From positions 14,421,977-14,485,976 of the forward strand of contig OW203989.1 in the NCBI GenBank assembly GCA_934047225.1: a stretch of 64,000 nt of DNA, in the 5' to 3' direction. Source of the DNA: Ypsolopha sequella. Its lineage: Eukaryota; Arthropoda; Insecta; Lepidoptera; Ypsolophidae. The first letter of the stretch is position 1. Each line of letters begins with the position of its first letter. The translations under genes and the position numbers were made by a program. Positions 10,044 through 19,413 of the stretch are shown one piece after another. A model generated the notes under the pieces. The model worked only from the letters and a program-made list of their open reading frames with translations, was not told where the DNA came from and searched no databases.

Positions 10044-10854
10044 AATAATAAAAAAATTCTTTATTGCACAAGATAAAAATTTCGTACATAGGCGAGCTTA
10101 ATACTATTTAGTATTATCTATCAGCTAACCTTCGGTAGTGGGGAAGTTGTTGAGGGTAGTGCCATGATGTCAAAATATTGTAGTGTACCGATATAAATAT
10201 ATATGTTACTCAAATACTTAGTAAATTATATTATACTACATGCTAATAAACATATACAGTAATTAATAGGAGATAAAAACATTAAATGATAAACTACATA
10301 TACCACTTAAAAATGTACATACACACATAAATAAATAAGTATAATGTATATATACTGAAGAGAATTAGTCAAAAAATTTAAAACAAACAGAAGATTTTAA
10401 GGTGGATGGTCCAAGGCAGTTTTTATAAAAAGCTTGTGGGAACTAATAACGACGATAAAAGTAGTATAGTTTCGTTCTGTTACTTTTTTCTACACATTCA
10501 ACTAATTTTATACTCGCAAATTATCTGTTTTTTTTTAAACAAAATGTTTTAACAGTCTATTTATACAATTTAAAACGTCCATACATTGGATTACGAAAGT
10601 TTTAAAATGCAAAATTTGATTGTAGAACAGTTTGTTTGTACAAAAACTGATTATTTGCGGGTGTAAAGTTGATGGAACATGTGGGAAAAGGTAACAGAAT
10701 GAAATAATAATACTTCTGTCGTCAATTTTGGTTCTCACATGTTTGTATGAAGATTGCCTTGGACCATCCACCTTAATTACTTTGGATCATTCTGTATATC
10801 AAGAAAGTGTTGTTTTATCTTATTCTTGAAGACTGAAATTAGGGAGAGAGGATC
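10044..10854 (-). mobile_element. 5'-truncated LINE 3' end (Jockey/CR1-like)
   Basis: On the minus strand, coding sequence 10854-10777 gives FKNKIKQHFLDIQNDPK then a stop. It resembles VFKNKVFLHYLKMQNC at the end of the LINE at 32509-33484. After an inserted MITE (10397-10776) the 3' UTR continues 10396-10044 and ends in TGCAATAAAGAATTTTTTTA with a TTATTATT tail. The 33-kb copy has the same 3' UTR (GGCACTACCCTCAAC-type block, AAGCTCGCCT, TTTATTGTGC). It is a dead, severely truncated insertion. Confidence 0.75.
10397..10776. mobile_element. 372-bp MITE in a TTAA target site
   Basis: The perfect terminal inverted repeat GGTGGATGGTCCAAGGCA (10401-10418 and 10755-10772) is bounded on both sides by TTAA (10397-10400, 10773-10776). 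The inverted similarity continues inward for over 100 bp (TTCGTTCTGTTACTTTTTTC against its mirror GGAAAAGGTAACAGAATGAA). TTAA duplication is typical of the piggyBac superfamily, so that assignment is an inference. It sits 2 bp after the stop codon of the host LINE. The minus frame 10535-10771 is an artefact of the element. Confidence 0.85.
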
Positions 10855-11513
10855 ATGTCATGATTGTAAATAGCAAAAATGGGGGTCGTACTAAAAGACA
10901 AACAGCAATATTGATTTTGTAATACAGATAATAAAAACGACATCACTTTTGTAAACGCGTGGTGTCATTAAATAATGATCGCAGAATAATTGTATAGGGG
11001 CGGGGGGTCGAAAATCGGAAAAAATTTATGATGTAATATTATATGGACGGCAACTTACAAAAAGATATTATCTAAGGTTTAACTTGCATGAAAAGCGACA
11101 GACGGATACGTCGTAAGGGCCCTCGTAATCGTTTTGGTACTTGGTACTTGTAAAAATTTACAAGTATTTCTGTAAATACACCTGGCCCGGCTCCCCAAAA
11201 AAAATTTGGTCTATCGTACGTCCATCTTAGACGCATGCATAGAGAGTGCGATCGAAGTCACTTCGGAGTAGGCCCCTTTTGAAATCAAACAATTGAACTC
11301 GTCCCTCATATAAAAAAAATCTCACTACACCTAACCGATTTCGCATATGTGTATAAGCATTATTGCTATTATGTGGAGAACATGAGATTGTAATTAACAC
11401 TGTCGCTCCACTATTCAGTGTCACAGTGAAATGTGTCTGTGAACAAGGCAGGAGTATTAATGGAGCTAGAGCGAGGAATTAACGAATTCTCATTATTTAC
11501 GTACTAGATGCTT
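10855..11513. other. Non-coding DNA, nothing recognised
   Basis: It contains a GGGGCGGGGGGTCG patch near 10998 and a 65-codon minus frame (11227-11424) without motif. No repeat boundary or RNA gene is visible. Confidence 0.5.
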
Positions 11514-12147
11514 CAGGGATGGGGAAACTTTTTCCTTCGCGTGCCAATATTTACTAACGAAATATATGGCGGGCCAAGTTGTTGCATTTTTAGCTATATT
11601 ATTTACTGAAACAAAAATGTGAGTTTGCATTTTCTGAAACACAAATTTACTGTGCAATATTACAAAATCACAAATCACAAATATTTATTTACCAAAATAA
11701 AAAAATAAAAAATACAATTACACACCGGGCTCCGCACTAGTAAGTCTGTTACGCGGGCTCCTAGATAACAATTTATACAGTAACACGTTTATTTACAATT
11801 GTTGTAAGCTACTAGACCTAAGAAAAACATATTTTAACTAATAATAAAAGTACAGTTACATTTAATTACAAGTAAAACTAAAACATGCACAAAGAAATAA
11901 TAAAAAAATTAAAAAATGTGTGTTAAGTGTAGTATTAGTGTAGATATAACTAAATAAATACATGGGTGTTATAAAATAACTATTGAAATAAGGAAAAAAA
12001 TGCAAATTGCAATGAAATTAAACTTTCAAGTTAGCTGCGAAAATTCTAACAACACGAAAACTTCACTTGATTTTTGTTTGATGTTCGCGGGCCGGATTTC
12101 AATGCTTCGCGGGCCGGAGATGGCCCGCGAGCCGTAGTTTCCCCAAA
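11514..12147. mobile_element. hAT-like element relic
   Basis: The left end CAGGGATGGGGAAACTTTTT, with GGCGGGCCAAGTTG following, is mirrored by the right end GAGCCGTAGTTTCCCCAAAC CTG, with repeated CGCGGGCCGG blocks. CAGGG-type ends with GGGGAAACT and GGGCCGGA-like subterminal repeats are typical of hAT elements. An imperfect 8-bp direct repeat, ACTAGATG/ACTAGACG, flanks the ends with one to three extra bases. No transposase remains, and the middle seems occupied by a LINE-like 3' end. Confidence 0.6.
11672..12000 (-). mobile_element. Probable LINE 3' end inside the hAT-like element
   Basis: The plus strand starts AATATTTATTTACCAAAATA with an A/T-rich run, then CACACCGGGCTCCGCACTAG, TTACGCGGGCTCC and AT-rich sequence. 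Read on the minus strand this resembles a 3' UTR ending in a poly-purine/AT tail. No coding homology is left, so this is a weak call based on texture and position. Confidence 0.3.
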
Positions 12148-12687
12148 CCTGAACTAGACGGACAAACAAGCTCTACGAGCTATCGCTGTAAAGTGGCTCT
12201 ATGTATTACATGACATGACATTTAATAAATGGGATTTGTTATGGACTTTGTGTATCTATTAAAGGAGTGCGGGACTCACCGTGTTTAGTTTTTATATTCT
12301 TTATTTTGTATATCTAGTAAAGACCAAAGAATTAAAGAAATTTTGAACTTTCCCTTCTCAAAACACTTTTAATTATTTGTATTGAAATGGCGTGTGATTC
12401 ATTGAAAAATACGAATTGGCTTTAATACTATTAGTAAATAAAAATATTTAATTACATTTTTTTTTAATTTTTGTGTATACTTTTATATTCATTTATTTAG
12501 TTTTTCAGGTAGTTTTAATCTACAGGTAGTCTAGTTTTTTAATGTTGTTAAAATTTCATAAGTAATTCTACTAATAAGTAATGAACTAACAAAAGTAAGA
12601 AAAAAATTTAAACCTACTATAAAACAAAATTATCTACCAAATAAACCACTTATAAAAATCAAAAATACCACCCCTCATCGCACCTGC
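12148..12687. other. AT-rich non-coding DNA
   Basis: No gene or repeat recognised. Confidence 0.55.
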
Positions 12688-12848
12688 GGCCCTACCACGT
12701 AATTCTGATTTGTATCAACTTCAAGCAAATGCATGCGAAATTCAACGCGTGCAAAAGAGATGGCATGTTAGGGGGGCGTCGTCGCACGCACGACAAATTT
12801 CAATCTCAAGTTGATGTTGATGAAAATCAGAATTACGTGGTAGACCCG
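12688..12848. mobile_element. MITE, GGGTCTACCGCGTAATTC family, copy 1
   Basis: About 160 bp with ends CCTACCACGTAATTCTGATT and AATCAGAATTACGTGGTAGA. The interior blocks TTGTATCAACTTCAAGCAAA, TGCATGCGAAATTCAACGCG, GATGGCATGTTAGG and CAAGTTGATGTTGATGAAAA recur in inverted orientation at 19252, 42048 and 51144. The long frame through it (beginning MHAKFNACKRDG) is present in several copies and is an element by-product, not a gene. Confidence 0.85.
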
Positions 12849-13014
12849 CTGGCGCAAAGGTCCTTGCCACGTTCCCGCGTTGAATGGTCAGGGAGCAGAG
12901 TTCGACTCGACATGGAGCGGTGGTACAGAACTATGAGCGATGGTCTTGAACTGATTAATTGTTATTTGTAATTTGTAAATAGTGCGCATATCCATCGAAC
13001 TTTGGATCCATCGA

Positions 13015-13067
13015 TCCATATCCAATGTTCTTTGCACGCGTGGGTTCGAATCCCATCCTCGTCGCCA
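13015..13067 (+). pseudogene. tRNA-Ser(GCT)-like 3' half ending in CCA
   Basis: AATGTTCTTTGCACGCGTGG, then GTTCGAATCCCATCCTCGTC G and CCA. From knowledge of eukaryotic tRNA-Ser(GCT), this matches its long variable arm, T arm and 3' acceptor strand. The 5' half (acceptor, D arm, anticodon) is not recognisable upstream. Nuclear tRNA genes do not normally encode CCA, so the terminal CCA points to reverse transcription of a processed tRNA, or to a tRNA-derived SINE remnant. It cannot be a functional tRNA gene. Confidence 0.7.
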
Positions 13068-13077
13068 GATATTTTTG

Positions 13078-13234
13078 TCGATTCGGCGCATCACAACTGA
13101 ACTTATTTGACAGGACTAACCTTATTTTGAGCGTCCTGTCTTTGTCTTTTCGATACAGAAAGAAAAAGACAGAACGCTTAAATTAAGTTTAGTCCTGTCA
13201 ATTATGTTAAAATGTGCTATACCGAATCGGTGTT
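13078..13234. mobile_element. Palindromic MITE (TTAGTCCTGTC family), copy 1
   Basis: CGATTCGGCGCATCACAACT, TTATTTGACAGGACTAAC and CGTCCTGTCTTTGTCTTTT are mirrored by AAAGACAGAACGCTTAAATT, TTTAGTCCTGTCAATTATGT and CTATACCGAATCG. The whole 157 bp forms one hairpin with a short loop around CGATACAG. Copies at 54000-54125 and 60540-60688 have the same plan. It begins 10 bp after the tRNA-Ser remnant. Confidence 0.85.
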
Positions 13235-15539
13235 AATAAATATATACAATATAAGAAGACAACGTTATGTTTACATGAGTCTTTGTTTTTAACAACTGAC
13301 AGTTTTCCTTTTTTTTTTTAGTTGTTTTACGGTTTGGAAGCAAGTCCTTAGAATCGGGTCGTCACGTCGTCGTCAGTCAATTCTGAGTTAGTGGTTGAAT
13401 AGTTAGAATAATGCAGAAATATACAATAAGCAAAACAGCCCAAGACATTTCACACCCGCAATGGTGAAGAAAACGTTCTGCGTAGAAATCGTTTATTGCA
13501 TGCGGATTGTAAAAAAAACACCGTTTTGTAAAATGTTGATGGTTTTGTGAAACGTTTTGCGAACAAGTACAAGTGTTTCATTACAACAAAGACACCTTTT
13601 TGCAATAAATAAAACTGAACCTTTAAATTTAAAATTTGCAAAATTATTACCTTCAAAACCTAATTTAATTACCAATTGTATTGCGTATACTGTCATCTTA
13701 AATTTTCCATTCATTTGTTTCATTTGGTTTGCTAAAGTTAATTACAATCCGCCATCAATACAGCTTTGAATATTTCTAGTTAAAGTAATTTCATGTAATT
13801 TCGCAGGGTGTTGAATATTTTATTTTGCTTAATTATTTTAATTTTATAGATTTTTCAGACGTATTGTTCAATATCAGATTCTTAGCTCTATTATTCTTTA
13901 TTGTATTATCTTTTTAGGGTTCTGTACCCAAAGGGCAAAACGGAGCCCTATTAATGTCACTCTGCTGACAATCTGTCTGTCTGTCCGTCCATATGTCACG
14001 AGTCTCTAGTTCTTAGGTGGAGTGAGAAAGGGACTCGAAATTTTGATATGTTGTGTAAAATGTTGACCCAAAACCAAATATTGGATTAAAAATTTAATTA
14101 AATTATTTTTCAGGGGGTGCCTCACACATAAAATGGAGCCGAAACAATTTTTGTTTTCTTAGCCTAGGATTGTGGCATTTCGCACTTAGCCGGTATTTTT
14201 TATCTTCAAAGATTAAGAAATGGGAGGGCGTCAAACAATGTTCTGTGGCGTCAAAGTTGTCAGTTTTAGACGATTTTTGTGACGGGGTCTATCTCAAAGA
14301 CCACAGTAGTTAGGAATTTGGAATTCAAATAAGGACATTGAAAAAAAATGTGTACCATATGCATATGTGAGAGGTCGATAGAACGGTAGCCATTTCTATT
14401 CTCAAGGTCTTGTGATTCAGGTAATATCTGTATTTATCCATTCCGGTTCCAATATAACCTGATAGGTCCGGAATCGGCAATTTTTTACTACTTACTTCAG
14501 TTTTATCATTACTGCACGGCTTTTTTGAGTTAGCGTGATGAAATATATAACTTAAAACCACCTTAGATAAACACTGTCATATTATATAAACCGCTTTGGA
14601 ATTGGATGCTCGGTTTAGGAGGTACAAATTCCCTTACAAACATACATACATTAATACAGACGTATAATAAGCGTGAAATAAATGACCTCTCCATCTTGAA
14701 CCATCCCGCATTAGGTTTATCAATACCTGCAATACCTGTTATTTATTGGCTTTGTGAAAAGTATAAATGGTATTTCTCATTACATTCCCAGGATCTTGAG
14801 TCATTCAAGAGCTTATTAACATCTCAAACTATTTCTGTTTGTTTTACTGTTGTACTTTTAGAAGAAAGGGAGATCAGTAAAAGAAAATAAAGTCGGAATG
14901 AAATTTTCTTCATCAGAATAGTCAAGACTTTTAATTAACATTTTAATAAGTAAGATCGGCAAACAGATCTTTATTAAGTTTGTTCGCTTATTCAGCGTTA
15001 AGTTCAGCTAACTAAACACATAGTTCTAGTCGAGAGTAAATTGTTAGGTCTCCTCGTCCCTCGAAAGAAAAGTTTCGTGCAGAAAAAATATTTCATTTGA
15101 CTGTTTTGTAATTTTATTTTTATTTTAGTTTATTTAGGACATCAACAGCAATACGATTTTAATATAAAATAATTTACAAAGATACAACACATACAGCCAA
15201 TAAAAGATACATATCCACAAAATATACAAATTTAAAAAAGTATAGAAATGAATTAAAACAAATATGAACTACGATTAAAAGGGGCAAAACAGAGTTGAGG
15301 CATGCAATAAAAAGAAGAAGAAATAAAGTGGTATTATATCAGAAATATATCGGAAGTTCACTGCAAGTATCCCACGCCCCGGAGGTCATGGACGTTTCAA
15401 ATATGTCTGATGTTTATTGGTATAACCGTTACCCGAGTGGACAGTAGCACCATTTCGTCCATGGTAGCACCAAGGTTTGCATTCAATAAATTGAATACAG
15501 TGGAACATGCTTTCCTTACGGAGTGTGTGTGGTTTAAGA
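13235..15539. other. Gene-free stretch with scattered repeat scraps
   Basis: AT-rich. Opposing frames at 13450-13769 overlap in several frames and carry no domain. A 94-codon plus frame (14606-14890) is unrecognised. About 15120-15300 (TTATTTAGGACATCAACAGC then AT-rich A-runs) resembles a minus-strand LINE 3' UTR, but this is weak. A lepidopteran repeat scrap at 13915-14010 is listed separately. Confidence 0.45.
13915..14010. repeat. Lepidopteran GGGTTCCGTA repeat scrap
   Basis: TTAGGGTTCTGTACCCAAAG, CTGTCTGTCTGTCCGTCC and CATATGTCACGAGTCTC. This is the terminal block plus the (CTGT/CCGT) segment that recurs in the family members at 5125, 44800 and 49128. Confidence 0.55.
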
Positions 15540-15735
15540 GTATGGCATACGCTAGCAACTTTTTTTTATTACCCGTCCAGCACAATAATTCCAATGGCAA
15601 ATACTTTATTAGCTTATGATAGTTGGCTCATTGGCCTCTTTTTCTTGGACGGGTAATACTGATAATCACGCAGCAAAACAACAAATTGGAGGGTTTTAGC
15701 TAATACTGAAATATCAACCTCCAAAACTCCTCCTT
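15540..15735 (-). repeat. Dispersed repeat, copy 1 (ACCCGTCCAG block)
   Basis: The reverse complement is collinear with 26975-27130: CAATTTGTTGTTTTGCTGCG, AAAGAGGCCAATGAGCCAAC, TATTTGCCATTGGAATTATT, GTGCTGGACGGGTAATA. ACCCGTCCAG and GGACGGGTAAT within the copy form a short inverted pair. Open frames here (15397-15619) run into the repeat and are not supported as genes. Confidence 0.65.
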
Positions 15736-15776
15736 CGCTATGATTATGCTCCAGAATCGCATAAGTTGTAAAATAT

Positions 15777-15950
15777 AGAAAGAAAGAAAGAAAAGAGATT
15801 TATTTCAGACACCACAGAAAACAAAACAAAAAAGAAAACAAATTAAAAACGAAATAGCTATATTCTGTGGTTATGAAAAAGGAGTCCAGCTCAGCTTAAT
15901 GCCACAGCCAAAGCCACAGCGCTGGTATTCTGCTGGATCCTACTAAAGTT
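15777..15950 (-). mobile_element. Possible LINE 3' end with (TTTC)n tail
   Basis: On the minus strand it ends CTGAAATAAATCTCTTTCTT followed by TTTC repeats. That is an AATAAA hexamer next to a short tandem tail, the usual 3' signature of insect non-LTR elements. No coding homology is visible in the 170 bp upstream, so the family is unknown. Confidence 0.4.
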
Positions 15951-16558
15951 AAAACTAATAACTATAACATAATAATATCAAACTTAAAATAAAATAAAAA
16001 GCGTAAAGCATAAAATACATAAAAATGATAAGAAAAATAAATAAATTGTATTTGTTTAATAAGTAAATATGTAAATCTGAAATAAATAAACTAATAATAG
16101 CAAAAATACTTTTAAAAATGCATATTTATAAAATACTAAATATCAACCTATATAAAACCCAAAACTGAACTGCGGCGTTAATACACTGAGCTAACGTTTC
16201 AGCCGCATTCCGCAGAAGTCTACAATGTTTTCTTTTAAAACATTGGGTCTTTGTCAGACGCTAATATGTATTTACATTGCCTGGAGCGAAGCGCTGCTAA
16301 GCCATTAAATTTAATGACAAAACACTCCAGGGGCAGAGTATTTGCGCAGGTGTTCAATGTTCAAGTGAACTATTTAACGAACTGACTATTGTGGTAGGAA
16401 ATAGTGGGGTAGGATGTACATTAGGGTGAGTGGAATTCCACTTTTTTCGAATTTCATATTGTAATAGTGAAATTACTTTGAAGCGATCTATTAAATTTCA
16501 ATTAAAATATGTAAAAAAATTTGGACTGCATCTTCTGCCTTTGATTCAAAGTACATTA
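15951..16558. other. AT-rich non-coding DNA
   Basis: Nothing recognised; A-rich runs around 16000-16140. Confidence 0.5.
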
Positions 16559-16682
16559 TGAATTTGTGGATATATAATAATTTGTAATATTCCGCTAAAC
16601 ACTCTTACCATGCTATTCAAAATGCAGACTCAAGCACCGCCCGCGCTCCCGCATAAAATTATTAATATATCCACAAATTCAT
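16559..16682. mobile_element. Short MITE (TGAATTTGTGGATATAT family)
   Basis: The end TGAATTTGTGGATATATAAT (16559-) is mirrored by ATTAATATATCCACAAATTC (to 16682). The left-interior sequence AATATTCCGCTAAACACTCT, TACCATGCTATTCAAAATGC matches the left end of the 1-kb element at 41459-42455. This copy is therefore a 124-bp internal-deletion form of that family. Confidence 0.75.
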
Positions 16683-17039
16683 GATGGACTTCCGCAAAGT
16701 AAGGCCTTTTTCAATATTTTTTTTTCAAAGTATTATAAAATTAATTAATGTTTTAAAGTCATTTCACAATTACAATATTAAATCTGAAAAAAAAAATTAG
16801 ATTTCGCCCCACCCTTATATTTATACTTATATTCCACTTACACTTATTATTCATTTTCTTTTCATATTATACATTTCATTATTATTATTTCGTCTTTTCA
16901 ATGACTTATGGCACTTGTACAAATCTAACCATAATATCTTGGGAAAAAAGTATGATAAATTTAAATAAAAAAAGAAGACACCAAAAAATTTACGCTGACT
17001 GATTTTTACACTCTACAGTCGCAGTGTGATGTATATGCC

Positions 17040-17303
17040 GTGACCATATCGTAGAATTGACCATTTCAGGATTTGGTTGGGCAGATCGCAAAGCATGAAA
17101 TCAAAAATCTTTCACCAAAATTAAAAGATAGGTGCGACGATGAGTGAAGCGAAGCGGAGCGAGGAGGAGCGTGTTAGGTTTACATGTAAATACATTTGGA
17201 GAGCCGAGCGAAGCGGAGCGGAGCGAGGCGACCCTCCCAATTTTAACAGAAATACGATATGGCTAACCAGATCATGAAATGGTCAATTCTACGATATGGT
17301 CAC
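17040..17303. mobile_element. MITE with 29-bp perfect terminal inverted repeats
   Basis: GTGACCATATCGTAGAATTG ACCATTTCA at 17040-17068 is exactly mirrored at 17275-17303. The interior has CG-rich blocks AGTGAAGCGAAGCGGAGCGA and CGAGCGAAGCGGAGCGGAG, separated by GTGTTAGGTTTACATGTAAA. Fragments lacking the ends lie at 4450-4620 and 57310-57430. No target duplication is evident. Perfect ends suggest a fairly recent insertion. Confidence 0.9.
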
Positions 17304-19062
17304 GACATAACGACATATGAAGGGTAAGGAATGTCACATCGTAAGGCAGGGCTAGAATAAATGTATAAATAACTTTAATAGATCTTTTATTTTCGGACTA
17401 AAATAAATGTGGGGATAATTTGTATATGTTTTTTTTTTCACTTGGTAAAAATAAGAGTGTGTGTTCATTTTCACTAAACTCTGTTTTAAGGTGTTACTTT
17501 GCCTTTTAACAAACGAAATAAAAAAAATGTTTTTATTATTTACACACTTTATTTGAGCCCTTCTTTATGATGTGACATTCCTTGTTCTTTCCCTGTACCC
17601 TTCATATACAGTGTTGGCTTCAACTAATTTAAAAAAAACGGCATCACCGTTGCGCGCGCTCTTAGAAAACATGACCTAAATTAGCAACTCGATGTGTGTC
17701 TAAACAAATATCAACGACAACGTTAATATCATTGCGCATTGCAAAGTGGCTGTTACTACGATCGCTGCGTTTCCGGATAACGCAAAATAGGAAAAAATAA
17801 TACTTTTCACATGGGCGCCATAGGCTTTAGAATTTCTTTTGTGTAATATCCTGGTTTTTAAAACATTGCTCGAAGATAAATAAAGTCAATTTGAGGTGTA
17901 GATTAGGGCGGTGGGACTTTTATTTTGTGTTTCCTGTGTCACTTATCCACGCCTTGTTAGTAGATAGTAAAGTATACAAAATATCATCGAATTCTAACTA
18001 CATATTCAGGTGGCGCACTGAGTCCAAAATATTTACAAAATGTAGCAAATAACAATGTAAACTAAAATGCTCACTTGTATTTAATTGCATAAATTTCGAA
18101 AAATCTTTGAAAAACCACAAAAAATGTATGTTCGTCCCCCTTGGCCCCGAAACTAATAGATATCGAAAATAAAAACAATATTAAAAAAATAACGGTTATT
18201 ACGTTAAAATTACAGATAGCGGTTAAGAAAAAAAGACTTGCAAAATATAACTACGATATCAATAATTATTTATTTAGTAATAATTTATAAACAAGTTATG
18301 AGCAAGGTTATAAATACCATTTTCTTTACTTTTCCCAAAACTGACAAAATACCGCCGCCTAGAGTCGGACTCGCACTTGACCGGTTTTATTTACTGAATT
18401 ATATTTACCAAAAAGGAAAAGAATTCGTTTCGTCCTACACAATAAATAATGTACATAAATTATTTCGCCTTATTGTCTCCAATACCCCGCTATAAAACAA
18501 TATTTACGAAGAATTAATCAAGGCCTAAGTAATAATTAATTGTCTGTCTTCCTTTTATTCCATTCCACGCAGAGCTTAAAATGATAAAGGCTTCGCAGGA
18601 AATAACAAACGTTCACATAAAAGTTAAAGTAAACAAAACGGAAGCTGAAATAACTCGTTTAGATAAACCTACGAGCCACTGCGCCGTTTATTTCAAGTGG
18701 TAACGTAGCGCACATAGCACATACATACATATATCTATATATACTCACACCTGTCCCCCATATAGGAGTTGGAAGAAACCATATACTAGCTGCTATATGC
18801 TATTTCTCTTCTCCCTTATCCATCAATCGATTCAATTCAAACGTCGTCTTCTTATTTCGGGTTCTTTTGATTCGGCACACCATCAGTATCTCCCCAATTT
18901 GGTCAGCACACATCCATCTACAGAGCAAACGGATGTAAGTTATGGCACAGATAATAATATATTTGTATTACCCGAGTAAAACCTTGGGAATAGAAATGGT
19001 CGCCCACTCTTGCTGTACTGTACATCTTACATCACATTTAGGATTTGAGCGATCGACAACAT
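17304..19062. other. Gene-free AT-rich DNA
   Basis: At 18346-18395, CGCCTAGAGTCGGACTCGCA CTTGACCGG is a minus-strand head of the GGCCAAGTGCGAGTC repeat. Near 18717-18745 there is a (CATA)n/(TA)n microsatellite. Frames of 85 and 60 codons (18238-18495, 18797-18979) are unremarkable. Confidence 0.5.
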
Positions 19063-19227
19063 AAAGCCGATTCTGAAGGCTTTAATTTTAGATTTAGTGC
19101 TGTCAAAACTAAATTTTCTTCGATGCAAAATAGTCCTTAAGGGTTAGGAATAGAAGCTAAATTTCTGTGGAAAATTTTAAACTTTGACAGAACCAAAACT
19201 AAAATTAAAGCCTTCAGAATTGGCTTT
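19063..19227. mobile_element. TA-flanked MITE (AAGCCGATTCTGAAGG family), copy 1
   Basis: AAGCCGATTCTGAAGGCTTT, AATTTTAGATTTAGTGCTGT, CAAAAC on the left is mirrored by TTTGACAGAACCAAAACTAA, AATTAAAGCCTTCAGAATTG, GCTT on the right. TA lies immediately outside both ends. Copies 24753-24902 and 37378-37543 are also bounded by TA. By family knowledge a TA target duplication suggests a Tc1/mariner-powered element. The copy abuts another MITE at 19252. Confidence 0.8.
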
Positions 19228-19251
19228 ACTAATGTTTTTAATGCTATCAGC

Positions 19252-19413
19252 GGGTCTACCGCGTAATTGTCATTTTCATCAACATCAACTTGAGATTGAA
19301 ATTTGACGTGCTCGCGACGACGCCCGCCTAACTTGCTATCTCTTTTGCACACGTTGAATTTCGCATGCATTTGCTTGAAGTTGATACAAATGAGAATTAC
19401 GCGGTAGAGCCCC
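19252..19413. mobile_element. MITE, GGGTCTACCGCGTAATTC family, copy 2
   Basis: It starts GGGTCTACCGCGTAATTGTC and ends AATGAGAATTACGCGGTAGA GCCC. Its interior matches copies at 12688 (inverted), 42048 and 51144. No exact target duplication was found. A minus frame of 95 codons crosses from here into the neighbouring TA-flanked MITE and is not a gene. Confidence 0.85.

Noticed and set aside
12729..12971. Frame starting MHAKFNACKRDG, also seen at 19137-19424 and 51014-51262
   Set aside because: The shared part lies wholly inside a MITE present four times; the rest of each frame is unrelated flank.
12888..13094. Minus-strand frame containing GWDSNPR
   Set aside because: That peptide is the antisense translation of a tRNA T arm (GGGTTCGAATCCC), here the tRNA-Ser remnant.
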